Below, one piece after another: positions 37,263-47,084 of a DNA stretch of 64,000 nt. The position numbers and the translations under genes are program-made. A model generated the notes under the pieces. That model did no database searches. It was not told the origin of the DNA and saw only the letters and a program-made list of their open reading frames with translations. Origin of the DNA: JBBECJ01 sp963763325 (GTDB lineage: Bacteria; Chloroflexota; Chloroflexia; Thermomicrobiales; CFX8); NCBI GenBank assembly GCA_963763325.1, contig CAVXOL010000024.1, positions 558,001-622,000 on the forward strand, read 5' to 3'. Numbering within the stretch: the first letter of the stretch is position 1; each line of letters begins with the position of its first letter.

Positions 37263-38659
37263 CTACGGTCCGGCGTTTGCCAGAACCGGCTCACCGCCGG
37301 CTTTCAAATCGGCACCCATCCGCGCAACGAAGTCACCGATCAACGACGTATCCAGCTTGCCGCTGGCGTACTCCGGCTGTGCGAGGACGTAACTGTAAAA
37401 CGGGATCGTCGTGTCAATGCCGACGATGAACGTCTCAGAAAGCGCTCGCCTCATTCTGGCGACGGCGTCTTCGCGCGTGGGACCCCAGGCGATGAGCTTA
37501 CCGATGAGCGAATCGTAGTTCGGTGGTACGACGTAACCGGGATACAGGTGCGAGTCAACGCGAATACCCGGTCCACCCGGCGCGATATAGCCTGCGACCG
37601 TCCCGGTCGAAGGCGAGAAGCCGTTGGCGGCATTTTCGGCGTTGATGCGACACTCGATCGCATGACCGTTGAGTTTGATATCGCCTTGGCTGAATGGAAG
37701 CGGTTCACCAGCGGCGACACGGATCTGCCAGACGATGATGTCAATTCCGGTGATAGCTTCGGTCACCGGATGTTCGACCTGCACGCGTGTATTTGCCTCG
37801 ATGAAGTAGAAGTGCTCCTCGGCATCAACCAGAAACTCGAATGTGCCGACGCCGGTGTAGTTGATCGACTTCGCCAACTTGATCGAGGCCTTTTCCAGGT
37901 TGCTGCGCAGCTTTCGCGAGATGCTTGGAGCCGGCGCTTCTTCGATCAGCTTCTGATGCCGTCGCTGGAGCGAGCAGTCCCGTTCGCCAAGTGCCAGCAC
38001 CTTGCCATGGTTGTCGGCCAGCACCTGAACCTCGATATGGCGTGGCCGGTCGAGGTACCGTTCGGCGTAGACACCGCCATTGGAGAAAGCTGACTGCGCC
38101 TCGGCCTGGGCGACCGGCAGGAGTCGCAACAACTCACGTTCGTCATGAGCGATCCGCATCCCGCGGCCGCCTCCGCCTGCGACCGCCTTCAGCATCATCG
38201 GGAAGCCGATATCCTTGTGATCTGGCGCATATCTACGGCGGAGGGCAAGGCTTCCTCGGTTCCCGGCAAAACCGGCAGGCCGGCCTTTTTCGCCATCTGC
38301 CGCGCTGTCGACTTGTCGGCCATCATCTCGATCGTGCCTGGTTCCGGGCCGATGAATGTCAGGTTGCACTCACGGCAGATCTCGGCGATGTAGGCGTTCT
38401 CGGCCAGAAAGCCGTAGCCGGGATGGATCGCGTCGCAGCCGGTGGCCAGCGCGGCACTGATGACTGACGGAATATGGTTATAGGATTTCGCGGCCGGAGC
38501 CGGACCAATGCAAACTGCCTCGTCCGCCAATCGAACCGGCAGCGAATCCCGATCGGCGTCACTGTAGGCGACTATCGCCTTGACACCAAGATCGTGGCAC
38601 GCGCGCAGAATCCTCAGCGCGATCTCGCCCCGGTTGGCAATCAGAATTTTCTCAAACAT
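37263..38659 (-). CDS. accC: Biotin carboxylase subunit of acetyl-CoA carboxylase; one frameshift
   Basis: This ATP-grasp enzyme of about 465 residues carboxylates biotin on AccB for malonyl-CoA synthesis. The N-terminus MFEKILIANRGEIALRILRA, GYGFLAENA and FIGPEPGTIEMMADKSTAR lie in one frame. After an indel at about 38216-38222 the protein continues with KDIGFPMMLKAVAGGGGRGM (ATP loop), EVQVLADNHGKVLALGERDCS, EANTRVQVEHPVTEAITGID and INAENAANGFSPSTGTV. This gene is essential where it occurs, so the shift is best read as sequence error. No accB is in the window. Confidence 0.94.
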
Positions 38660-38676
38660 GTATGCCTTCAGCCTTC

Positions 38677-38795
38677 AGCTATCAGCCAGGTAGTCGGTCA
38701 TCAGCCAGTTAGCACGTCGGTATGTTGGTCGAGCGCCGAACGCAGCCGCTCCGACCAACACGTTGACCGACTGATCGGCTGAGTGGCTGACAGCT
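38677..38795. repeat. Nested imperfect inverted repeat filling the accC-fabG gap
   Basis: Three arm pairs are nested: AGCTATCAGCCA (38677-38688)/TGGCTGACAGCT (38784-38795, one mismatch), AGTCGGTCA (38692-38700)/TGACCGACT (38764-38772, exact), and GTTGGTCGAGCG (38724-38735)/CGCTCCGACCAAC (38747-38759, one bulge). It also holds direct repeats of TCAGCCA. It occupies essentially the whole 134-bp gap. The word at 38675-38687 recurs inverted at 26611-26623. Confidence 0.6.
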
Positions 38796-39548
38796 ACGTT
38801 GCCATGAACAGACCGCCATCGACGGACAGTGTATGGCCGGTGATGTAGCGTGCGGCGGCGAGACGCAGGAAGGCCACAGCGTCCGCTACATCCTCGGGGG
38901 TGCCGAAGCGACCGAGTGGAATCTGCTTGATTGAAAGTTCCTTGATTTCGTCCGAGAGGACATCAGTCAGCCGAGTCTCGATGAAGCCTGGCGCAACCGC
39001 GTTGACGGTAATCCCGCGCGAGCCGACTTCCTTCGCCAGCGACTTCGTAAAGCCGACGAGACCGGCTTTGGCGGCGGCGTAATTGGCCTGCCCGGCGTTC
39101 CCTACCAGCCCGATCACTGAAGTCATGTTGACAATTGCGCCGCTCCGCTGCCGGATCATCGGTCGAATGGCGGCTTTCGAACAGAGGAACGCGCCTTTCA
39201 GGTTCGTCGTCAGGACTGCGTCCCAGTCGTCCTCAGTCATCCGCATCAGTAGCATGTCGCGGGTGATTCCAGCGTTGTTGACCAGCACATCCAGCTTTCC
39301 GAAGGCTGCGATTGCACCCTCGATCAGGCCAGCGACATCGTCAGCTTTGGTGATGTCGGCGCGAATTGCTTGCGCGTCGACTCCTTGCGTCTTCAGTTCT
39401 TCTACCAGCGCGATGGCCGGTCCATCGTCTCCCCGGTAGTTGACGACGATGTTGTAGCCATCAGCCGCTAATCGAACGGCGATTGCCCGGCCAATTCCTC
39501 GCGTCGCGCCGGTGACGATCGCGACCTGCCGTTCGCACTCTCGCTCAT
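38794..39548 (-). CDS. fabG: 3-oxoacyl-ACP reductase; one frameshift near the N-terminus
   Basis: This short-chain dehydrogenase of about 251 residues reduces 3-oxoacyl-ACP with NADPH. The cofactor motif VAIVTGATRGIGRAIAVRLA, LVNNAGITRDMLLMRM, the catalytic MTSVIGLVGNAGQANYAAAKAG (Ser, Tyr, Lys) and INVVAPGFI-like TVNAVAPGFIETRLTD are all present. The ATG at 39548 (MSESANG) has GGTGAG upstream but is one base out of frame with VAIVTG; a missing C at about 39524 would restore MSESANGQVAIVTG. The C-terminus (ITGHTLSVDGGLFMAT) is complete. It starts 2 bp after fabD. Confidence 0.94.
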
Positions 39549-39550
39549 GC

Positions 39551-40465
39551 TCACCCCCCGCTCTTGAGTCGATCGCCGAGCAGCTTATCTGATGTCAGGG
39601 CAGTCGCCGACTTGTCGATTCGTCCAATGAGGCCGGTCAGGACGTTGCCGGCGCCGATCTCGTAGAAGTGGGTCACGCCAAGCTCGGCCATCGTCTCGAC
39701 ACCACGTGTCCAGCGGACCGAAGCGCAGATCTGCTCGATGAGCTCGTTCCGGATGTCATCCGGATTCGCGATTGGCTCGCCGGTCACGTTCGACACCAGC
39801 GGAACTCGCGGTTTAACGATCTCGACCTGGTCGATGTCACGGGCAAGCGCGTCAGCGACCGGACTCATCAGTGACGAATGGAATGCGCCATTGACCGGCA
39901 GCTTGATGACACGCCGCGCGCCGCGCGACTTGGCAGCCAGTTCGGCCACTTCGAGGGCTTCGAGACTTCCCGACAATGTCGTCTGTCCTGGTGCGTTGAA
40001 ATTGGCAACTTCGGCGCCGCTCTCGTTGGCAACCATCTGCATCGCCTCATCATCCAGCCCGATGACGGCGACCATCCCGCCACGCCCGTGCTCTTCCATC
40101 AGTTCGCCTCGTCGGCGCACCAACCGCAGCGCGTCCGCAAACGACAGCGCACCGGCGGCAACGAGTGCTGAGTACTCACCGAGCGAGTGTCCGGCGACAT
40201 AGTCCGGTTCGGGAAGCAGATCTTCGTTCAGCAGCACGCGCAACGTCGCGATGCTTACGGTCAGCAATGCAGGCTGCTGGTTAGCGGTCCGCGTCAACTC
40301 AGCTTCCGGGCCGTCCCAGCAGAGGCTGGCGACGGAGAAGCCAAGTATCTGGTCCGCTTCGTCAAATACAGCCTGTGCTTCTGGAAAGCGTGCGGCGAGG
40401 TCGCGTCCCATTCCGACCGACTGTGACCCCTGTCCTGGAAAGATCCATGCCGCGCCCGCCGTCAC
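39551..40465 (-). CDS. fabD: Malonyl-CoA:ACP transacylase
   Basis: This 304-residue enzyme loads malonyl units onto ACP. IFPGQGSQSVGMGRDL, the nucleophile motif VAGHSLGEYSALVAAG, LMEEHGRGGMVAVIGLD and LPVNGAFHSSLM (catalytic His) are all present. The GTG at 40465 is chosen: it overlaps the fabH stop as GTGA and has AGGAGG about 8 bp upstream. The upstream in-frame ATG at 40522 would give a poorer fit. The gene is intact. Confidence 0.96.
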   Translation of the reverse strand: MTAGAAWIFPGQGSQSVGMGRDLAARFPEAQAVFDEADQILGFSVASLCWDGPEAELTRTANQQPALLTVSIATLRVLLNEDLLPEPDYVAGHSLGEYSALVAAGALSFADALRLVRRRGELMEEHGRGGMVAVIGLDDEAMQMVANESGAEVANFNAPGQTTLSGSLEALEVAELAAKSRGARRVIKLPVNGAFHSSLMSPVADALARDIDQVEIVKPRVPLVSNVTGEPIANPDDIRNELIEQICASVRWTRGVETMAELGVTHFYEIGAGNVLTGLIGRIDKSATALTSDKLLGDRLKSGG

Positions 40466-41472
40466 CGACGGGCCTCCTGCGCGACGCCCGACGAGCCCCA
40501 TCGCAGTACCCCCGCTGCCCATGTCAATCCCCCGCCAAACGCAACGACGACGACGTTCATACCATCCTGGATCGCGCCCGCATCGACCGCTTCCACCAGA
40601 CAGATCGGCACCGACGCCGACGACGTATTGCCATACCGATCGACATTGACCCAGACCCGATCGCGCGGCAATTCGAGCCGCTTTGCGGCGGTGTCGATAA
40701 TCCGCAAGTTCGCCTGATGTGGCACAAGCAGGTCAATGTCGCTAAATGTCAACCCAGCTTTGATCACCGCTTCGGCGGCCGCCTCGCCCATCACTCTGAC
40801 AGCAAACCGAAATACTTCCGGACCATTCATCTTCATGAATGGCCTGTCGGTCGTCCGAGTGCCATTCATGCTCGCCAGGGCTGTATTGTCGCCAAGTGTG
40901 AGATGATGTCCAGCCGCCCCGTCCGAACCGAGCACAATGGAGAGCAATCCCTCCTCAGCATCGGTTGCCTGAAGGACGACAGCGCCCGACCCATCGCCAA
41001 AAAGGATGCAGGTGCCGCGGTCGGTGTAGTCGAGGAACCTCGAAGCAATGTCGGTGCCGATGACCAGCACCTTCGAGTAGACGCCAGACTCGATGAATTG
41101 CGAGCCGACTGCCAGTGCGTAAACAAATCCGGAGCAGGCCGCATTGACGTCGAACGCGCCGGCCCTGCGCGCGCCGAGCTCGTTCTGGACGAGGCTAGCG
41201 ACTGACGGCATTTGATGGTCAGCGGTGTACGTGCCGACGATGATCAGATCGAGGTCGGCAGAATCGATGCCAGCTTTCTCGCAGGCTGCACGACCCGCCC
41301 GAACCGACATGCTCGTGGCTGTTTCGTTCGGTTCGACGATACGGCGTTCACGGATGCCGGTCCGGCTGACAATCCATTCATCGGAAGTATCGACCATCTG
41401 CGACAATTCGTGGTTGGTCAACACCCGATCGGGGACTGCCATGCCCCAACCTGTGACCGCGGCGTGCCGCAT
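40462..41472 (-). CDS. fabH: 3-oxoacyl-ACP synthase III
   Basis: This 336-residue condensing enzyme starts fatty-acid synthesis from acyl-CoA and malonyl-ACP. The catalytic triad is visible: Cys in NAACSGFVYAL (about residue 113), His in VPHQANLRIID, and Asn in DRYGNTSSASVPICL. The N-terminal VTGWGMAVPDRVLTN and SDEWIVSRTGIRERR are typical. In organisms with branched-chain lipids FabH uses primers made from Leu, Ile and Val, which would fit the two BCAT genes; this is inference. It overlaps fabD by 4 bp. Confidence 0.95.
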   Translation of the reverse strand: MRHAAVTGWGMAVPDRVLTNHELSQMVDTSDEWIVSRTGIRERRIVEPNETATSMSVRAGRAACEKAGIDSADLDLIIVGTYTADHQMPSVASLVQNELGARRAGAFDVNAACSGFVYALAVGSQFIESGVYSKVLVIGTDIASRFLDYTDRGTCILFGDGSGAVVLQATDAEEGLLSIVLGSDGAAGHHLTLGDNTALASMNGTRTTDRPFMKMNGPEVFRFAVRVMGEAAAEAVIKAGLTFSDIDLLVPHQANLRIIDTAAKRLELPRDRVWVNVDRYGNTSSASVPICLVEAVDAGAIQDGMNVVVVAFGGGLTWAAGVLRWGSSGVAQEARR

Positions 41473-41591
41473 CAGCGATGCCCCTCCCATGTACTACCTG
41501 CGAGACCGTCAGTATCGAAGTCAGGCTGCCGCAAGGATAGCCCAAAAAACAGGCGCGCGGCAGGTTGCCGCGCGCCTGTTTTCAACCTGAA

Positions 41592-41792
41592 CTAGCTCTC
41601 GCGCTGGCGCTTGACTTCGATCTCAAGCACCTGCCGACCCGCGTAGTAACCACAGCTCGGGCAGACGTGGTGCTGACGCTTATACTGGCGGCACTGCGGA
41701 CACGTCATCAGTGCAATCGGCGTCAGCTTGTCGTGCTGGCGACGGAAGCCCTGCTTCGCCCTGGTAATCCGTTGTTTTGGAAGTGCGCCCAT
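41592..41792 (-). CDS. rpmF: 50S ribosomal protein L32
   Basis: This 66-residue ribosomal protein has the family start MGALPKQRITRAKQGFRRQH and a four-cysteine zinc ribbon, CPQCRQYKRQHHVCPSCGYY. The first residues after Met differ from the frequent AVPKRK form but the spacing is normal. It is the zinc-binding (C+) paralogue. Placement between DUF177 and fabH is the classic yceD-rpmF-fab order; plsX, often between rpmF and fabH, is absent here. Confidence 0.96.
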   Translation of the reverse strand: MGALPKQRITRAKQGFRRQHDKLTPIALMTCPQCRQYKRQHHVCPSCGYYAGRQVLEIEVKRQRES

Positions 41793-41866
41793 CTGTCCTC
41801 TTCCCTATCCTACCCCGCTATGTCCGCAAACGCGCGACGGCTCCATACATCATTTTCAATCAGCAA

Positions 41867-42403
41867 CTATTCGTCGCCCGATGCCTCATCGTCTGATGCA
41901 AGCAACTGGCTGAGCACGCCAAGCCGGCGGTCACCATCCTCGTCATCGCCGAACTCTGACTGCCCAAGCCCTTCGCAGTCCTCACGACACACCGGCTTGA
42001 TCGGCAGGTCGAGTATTGCGACCTGGCGGATTGGTTCGGCAAGATCCAGCTCATGTGCTGCGTCGATCATGCCGAGCTCTTCGTCAGCAGGCGGTTGATC
42101 GAGCGCAACACCACTTCGCACATCGATCGTCGGGCGATACTCCTGGTCAAAATCAGCCGAGAACGGCTGGTCGTATAGTTCCAGACAGCGAACGCATTCA
42201 ACCATCGCGATGCCCGAGACATGCCCACTGGCCAGGATGCCGTGCGTAATGCGCGTCAGCCGCAGCTTGGCGGTCACGTCCTTGGCCATCAGATCCTGGT
42301 CCAGTGCGAACCAGTCCAACGACAGATGGAGCTTGCGCGCTGCCCCGATATCGTCTTTCATCAACTGCGCAACGTTGATGATTGTGTCGTTCTTGAGGTC
42401 CAT
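41867..42403 (-). CDS. yceD: DUF177/YceD family protein (23S rRNA accumulation protein)
   Basis: This 178-residue cytosolic protein of the YceD family precedes rpmF in most bacteria and is linked to 23S rRNA accumulation. Typical pieces are LTRITHGILASGHVSG, VECVRCLELYDQPFSADFDQEY and the C-terminal LPIKPVCREDCEGLGQSEFG, whose cysteines (CxxC and CxxxC) suggest metal binding. The ATG at 42403 is used because upstream residues are unlike the family, and a promoter sits 98-126 bp upstream. The acidic C-terminus (LASDDEASGDE) is variable. Confidence 0.92.
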   Translation of the reverse strand: MDLKNDTIINVAQLMKDDIGAARKLHLSLDWFALDQDLMAKDVTAKLRLTRITHGILASGHVSGIAMVECVRCLELYDQPFSADFDQEYRPTIDVRSGVALDQPPADEELGMIDAAHELDLAEPIRQVAILDLPIKPVCREDCEGLGQSEFGDDEDGDRRLGVLSQLLASDDEASGDE

Positions 42404-42500
42404 CGGAATGTCTACTCTCGCCGGTTGCAATAGCGTCTGATGCGTCTGTGTAACCCACCGGCGGCGGCACACCATGGCTGCACTCAAGCACAACCTGTGA

Positions 42501-42529
42501 AGTATAGCCTGCGCCAGCGGGGTGGTCAA
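42501..42529 (-). promoter_or_regulatory. Strong putative promoter of the yceD-rpmF-fab cluster (minus strand)
   Basis: On the minus strand TTGACC (42524-42529) and TATACT (42501-42506) are separated by exactly 17 bp. Predicted transcription starts near 42494, giving a leader of about 90 nt before yceD. It is the best sigma-70-like match in the minus-strand half. Confidence 0.65.
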
Positions 42530-42610
42530 ACCAAAGCATCGGGACAAGGGATTGGGGATATGTCCATAGGCATAACTCGTTCCCGATTCGCATGTCCCGA
42601 ATCCGGCGCG

Positions 42611-43117
42611 TCAAGCCTGCGACAGGCTGCCCTTCGCGCGTTCGATCTCGGCCAGATTCTCGCGGATGACATGCTCGATGGTTTCGAGGCGTTCACGGGC
42701 GTATTTGTCGATGGCCGACATTGATCGGTTCGCTTTCTCGCGGGCATCGCGGAGCGAATCCTCGCCTCGGTAGCGGGCTTCGGCAGTCACGCCATGCTGG
42801 CTGACCAGGTACTCCGAACGCTCTTTGGCGAGCGTGATGATCCTGGTCGCCTCGGTCTGGGCGTCAATAATGATCTTCTGTCGCTCCTGGAGTACCCGCC
42901 GCGCCTGTTTGACCTCAACCGGAATGCTGTCGCGCAACTGGTCGAGAATCGCCATGAACTCGCCTTCATCAACCATGATGCGGTTGGAGAGGAGCACTCG
43001 CTTTCCTTCTGCAACGTGGGCTTCGAGCCTGTCGAGAAGCTCCAGCATGTCTCGTCCGTGGGATTCCTGGCCCATGTCGCGCTCGATCCGTCTTGTTACA
43101 TACGGGCTATCGCCCAC
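42611..43117 (-). CDS. Coiled-coil protein of unknown function (ATP synthase b-subunit-like)
   Basis: This protein of 168 residues or fewer is almost wholly helical and charged (LLDRLEAHVAEGKRVLLSNR; VKQARRVLQERQKIIIDAQTEATRIIT; REKANRSMSAIDKYARERL). It has no membrane segment. The pattern resembles DivIVA and F-type ATPase b-subunit helices, so a scaffold or division-related role is possible, but no enzyme motif is visible. The GTG at 43117 overlaps the coaD stop by one base; an ATG at 43075 (MGQESHGRD) is an alternative. It is placed between coaD and the yceD promoter. Confidence 0.75.
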   Translation of the reverse strand: MGDSPYVTRRIERDMGQESHGRDMLELLDRLEAHVAEGKRVLLSNRIMVDEGEFMAILDQLRDSIPVEVKQARRVLQERQKIIIDAQTEATRIITLAKERSEYLVSQHGVTAEARYRGEDSLRDAREKANRSMSAIDKYARERLETIEHVIRENLAEIERAKGSLSQA

Positions 43118-43659
43118 TAAATGCCATTCTGTGGATGCACAAGCAGGCCACTCCCATCAGAACTGAGTTGCCCTGCATCGAACCGCACACGGAGTGCCTC
43201 CGCTACATGGACCGGGACGAGGTCGCTTATGTCGCCACCCAGCGACGCGACTTCACGAATGAAGCTGGAGGAGATGAACGAATGCGCTGAACTGGTCATT
43301 AGACAGACAACTTCCAGCTCCGGAGCCAGATGCTGATACATGTGTGCGAGTTTGAACTCATACTCGAAATCAGAGACTGCCCGGAGACCCCGGACGACTG
43401 TTTGCGCCCCCACGCTTCGAGCGTAGTCTACGGTCAGGTTCTGGAAGGTGTCAATCTCAACGTGTGGAATGTCGGACAAACTGTGTCTCGCCATCGCGAC
43501 ACGTTCGTCGGTCGTAAACAATGGCCTCTTCGGATTCCGATCCCCGCCTGAATAGACGGCAACGATCAGCCGGTCGAATAGCCGAGCGGCCCGCTTTGCA
43601 AGATCGATATGACCGTTCGTCATCGGGTCGAACGTGCCGGGATAGACCGCGACGCGCAT
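43117..43659 (-). CDS. coaD: Phosphopantetheine adenylyltransferase
   Basis: This 180-residue nucleotidyltransferase makes dephospho-CoA from phosphopantetheine and ATP. The nucleotide motif YPGTFDPMTNGHIDLAKRAA, VVRGLRAVSDFEYEFKLAHM, and the second motif FISSSFIREVASLGGDISDLVP are intact. The ATG at 43659 is the standard start (MRVAVYPGTFDP). It is 10 bp downstream of rsmD, the usual rsmD-coaD pair. The C-terminal 20 residues (AGQLSSDGSGLLVHPQNGI) are an unusual extension. Confidence 0.97.
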   Translation of the reverse strand: MRVAVYPGTFDPMTNGHIDLAKRAARLFDRLIVAVYSGGDRNPKRPLFTTDERVAMARHSLSDIPHVEIDTFQNLTVDYARSVGAQTVVRGLRAVSDFEYEFKLAHMYQHLAPELEVVCLMTSSAHSFISSSFIREVASLGGDISDLVPVHVAEALRVRFDAGQLSSDGSGLLVHPQNGI

Positions 43660-43669
43660 TTGTCCTGCC

Positions 43670-44275
43670 CTACTCCTCATGCGCTGACACCGGCTGATCC
43701 GCCATGTCGCCAGTCGCCCCCTGACCCACCACCACATCAAACACCGAGAAGCACGAATCGCCGTGACAGCGTCCGCGAAGCTTCTCCAACCTGCCAATCC
43801 GCTCAGGCAGGTCTACGCGCGGTGAGTGTCCCACCGCGACAATCGTGCCATCCCGTACTGCGTTGGATAATGATAGCGCGTCCAGCGTCGAAATAATGTC
43901 CGGATCGGCATACGGAGGGTCAAACAGGACCATATCGTATGGCTCTCGCGCACTTCGAATGGCCGTCATGACCGGAACCTGGTGAATCTTGCCGCGATCG
44001 GCGAATCCCACATGCTCAAGGTTCTCGCGAATCGCTCGGACAGCGTGGCTATCCCGGTCGACGAAGTCACACCAGCTTGCTCCACGCGAGAGCGCCTCAA
44101 TACCGATTCCTCCGGAACCGGCATAGAGATCGAGGACACGTTCATACTCCACACCCAGCGACGCGAGCACCGAGAAGAGCGCTTCCTTGATCTTGTCAGC
44201 CATTGGGCGGGTGATGCCCTGGCTCTTTGGCGCGCGTAGCTTTCGGCCACGAGCTTCTCCACTCACAATTCGCAT
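43670..44275 (-). CDS. rsmD: 16S rRNA (guanine(966)-N(2))-methyltransferase
   Basis: This 201-residue class I SAM methyltransferase has MRIVSGEARGRKLRAPKSQG, TRPMADKIKEALFSVL, the SAM-binding VLDLYAGSGGIGIEALSRGA, and the catalytic DPPY in MVLFDPPYADPDI. It modifies helix 31 of 16S rRNA during small-subunit assembly. It begins 3 bp after the recG stop, so recG, rsmD and coaD form a compact unit. Intact. Confidence 0.95.
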   Translation of the reverse strand: MRIVSGEARGRKLRAPKSQGITRPMADKIKEALFSVLASLGVEYERVLDLYAGSGGIGIEALSRGASWCDFVDRDSHAVRAIRENLEHVGFADRGKIHQVPVMTAIRSAREPYDMVLFDPPYADPDIISTLDALSLSNAVRDGTIVAVGHSPRVDLPERIGRLEKLRGRCHGDSCFSVFDVVVGQGATGDMADQPVSAHEE

Positions 44276-44278
44276 GGC

Positions 44279-46868
44279 TCAGCTCACATCCGCGATTGCA
44301 GTCTGCCAGAAAGCATCGACACGGCCCTTGAGGAGCGCGTACTTTGCGGAAGCCAACGTCGAATCTTCCGCGAGGACGCGCTCTGCCGCCATTCGCGCCC
44401 GCTCCAAATCGCGGACATCGGCGAACGACGCCAACTCCATCTCCGGAAGACCACTCTGGCGCTTGCCGAGGAAGTCGCCGGGACCACGCAAATCCAGATC
44501 GATCTGCGCCAACCGGAAGCCATCCTGTGAATCGACCATTGCCTGCAAACGTTGCTTACTCTCGATGCTCGGATCTGTCGAGAGCAGGATGCAATACGAC
44601 TTCTCGGAACCTCGGCCAACTCGACCACGGAACTGGTGCAGTTGCGATAACCCAAATCGCTCGGCGCCGTCGATCAGCATGACAGTCGCGTTCGGGACAT
44701 CAATGCCAACCTCAACGACCGACGTCGAAACCAGAATGTCGATCTCCCGATCACGGAACGCCATCATGACGGCGTCCTTCTCGGCCGGCTTCATCCGGCC
44801 ATGCAGCAACCCGAGCCGCAGATCGGGAAAGACGTCCTGCGACAGCCGTTCATGCTCGGCGACTGCGGCACGAGCATCGATCGCCTCCGACTCCTCGACA
44901 AGCGGAAAGACGATGAACGCCTGCCGCCCCTCGGCGACCTGCTCCCGCACGAAGTTGTACGCTCCGATTCGCTTTGCTTCCGACGCCCAGTAGGTTTCAA
45001 TCGGCTGGCGGCCAGGTGGAAGTTCGTCCAACGTCGAGACATCGAGGTCACCGTGCAGCGTTAATGCCAACGTCCGTGGAATCGGCGTTGCCGTCATCAC
45101 GAGCAGGTCTGGACTCTCGCCTTTCGCTCGCAACGTCGCTCGTTGCTCGACGCCAAACCGGTGCTGCTCGTCGATGATCGCCAGCCCCAGTCTGCGCAAC
45201 TCAAGCCCGCCCTGAATCAACGCCTGCGTTCCCACGATGAAGTCCAGCGTCCCGTCAGCCGCTCCCTCGTAGATCATCTCCCGCTCGGAACCGCCGACGC
45301 TGCCAGTCAGCATCGCCATCCGTGGCCGCATATCCTCAGGCCCGGAATCGAAGACGCGACGTAACCCACGAGAGTGCTGCTCAGCCAGCAACTCAGTCGG
45401 AGCCATCAGCGCGACCTGATACCCGGCACGGATTGCAGCCAGCGCCGCCAACGCTGCGACGATCGTCTTACCCGATCCAACATCACCCTGCAACAACCGC
45501 GTCATCGGCTGTGGCGACCCCATATCATTCAGAATCTCGCGCAACGCACGCTCCTGAGCGCCGGTCATCGCGAAGGGGAGTGACGCTGTGAAGCGATCGA
45601 GCGCGTCAGCGTCAACGTCGATCCGGGTTCCTGGTTGCGATTGCCAGTCCTGTTTGCGTTGCAGAAGTCCGATTTGCAGGACGAGAAACTCGTCGAACGC
45701 GAGACGTCCACGCGCCGCTTCCAGCCGCCGCTGGGCTTCGACCGGAGAGTCGCCGTCCGGGAAGTGAATCCACTCGGTCGCCTCAACCAGCCCGATCACA
45801 CCCTCCTGACGACGCAGCTCCTCGGGGATGTAGTCCTCCAGGAGGTGACCCGTTCCGTCCAACGCATAGCGCACCAGCGACCGTAGCGTCTTCTGGTAGA
45901 GCCCTTTCGTCAGGGGATAGACGGGAATCATGCGGCCAGTGTTCAGCGTTCCCTGATCGAGGATCTCCCACTCAGGGTTCGAGAGGCAGAGGTTGCCGCG
46001 CATCTGCTCGATCCGCCCTGATAGCGAGACCGGCATGCCCGGCTTCAGTTGCCGTTCGATCCACGGGCTGAAGAAGGCGGCGTGGATCCGCCCCGTCCCG
46101 TCGTCGACTATCACATCGGTCAACTGCTTCCCTGTCCGCGTCCGCGATGTCTCGATCGACTGGACCGTTCCCTGGATCGTCGAGATGTGACCGAACAGGA
46201 GGCTGCCGATCTTCTGGACATTGCTGTAGTCGATGTGGCGGCGTGGGTACAGCCGCAACAAGTCCCGAACCGTTCGAACGCCGATCTGCTCCAGCAACTT
46301 CGCCCTCGACTCGCCAACGCCGGGCAGCAGTCGAACCGAATCCGACAGGCTACTGATTCTCCCAGTGGGCCGCTTTGACGGAGACTGCCGAACAGCTCTC
46401 GACGGCGATTCTGCAACCGATCGGGCCACTGTCGCGGAGTGGGCGGCTGGTCGCGTTGGAGCAGGAGTTCGAGTCGAATCACGACCCGTGAATGGATACT
46501 CGCTCGGCAACATCGGCCCGTTCGTCTGGCGTGGCGGAAGTCGTTGTCACTCGCGGAGCAGGCGCAGTTTGAGCATCCACGCCGCTACCGATCAAGCGAT
46601 CCAGGATCCTACGCGCCTCTGCAACGCTGGAAATTCGCTCGTGCAGCGGCCGGTTGTCATAGTTGGCCAGCAGCGCATCCAGATCCTGCACGTCGCGCCG
46701 GATTGGCCCATTCGATTCGTCCAGAATACGCGACGTTCGATCGCCGACGAAACGGGCAAGGCCGACTGTCGCGCTCGCGTCACGGAATCCTTGCCGCTCC
46801 TCGAGCCGTAGCACCTTGTCGATCTGAATGAGCGCATCGCGTGCGGAACCGTCCCGCTGCACCGTCAT
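44279..46868 (-). CDS. recG: ATP-dependent DNA helicase RecG with N-terminal extension; one frameshift
   Basis: This helicase of about 862 residues reverses stalled forks and branch-migrates Holliday junctions. The wedge (OB) domain follows LLPGVGESRAKLLEQIGVRTVRDLL. Helicase motifs include LLQGDVGSGKTIVAALAAL, IIDEQHRFGVEQRATLRAKG, VMTATPIPRTLAL, VSTSVVEVGIDVPNATVMLI and LHQFRGRVGRG. A separate upstream reading frame (46479-46868, starting MTVQRDGSARDALIQ and containing VLRLEERQGFRDASATVGLARFV) has no other role and resembles the N-terminal extension seen in some RecG proteins. I join it to recG through an indel near 46500, within a Pro/Thr/Ala-rich linker. Confidence 0.9.
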
Positions 46869-47084
46869 GCTCGAAGTGTTGGCGAGCGATGGCAGCCGTG
46901 TCAACCATGTGATTCACGTTGCAGCGTGCAAGATGGACAACCTGTGATTCTGTCCCAAACGTGATCCAGAACGAGCCAGTGTCCGTAGGAGATTGCTGAA
47001 GACGTCGGGTAACGAGGGAGTCTTTCCCAGACCAACGACGTTGTTTGTGGCCAGTCGGAGTAAGCCATCTGGGAGGATCAATCC

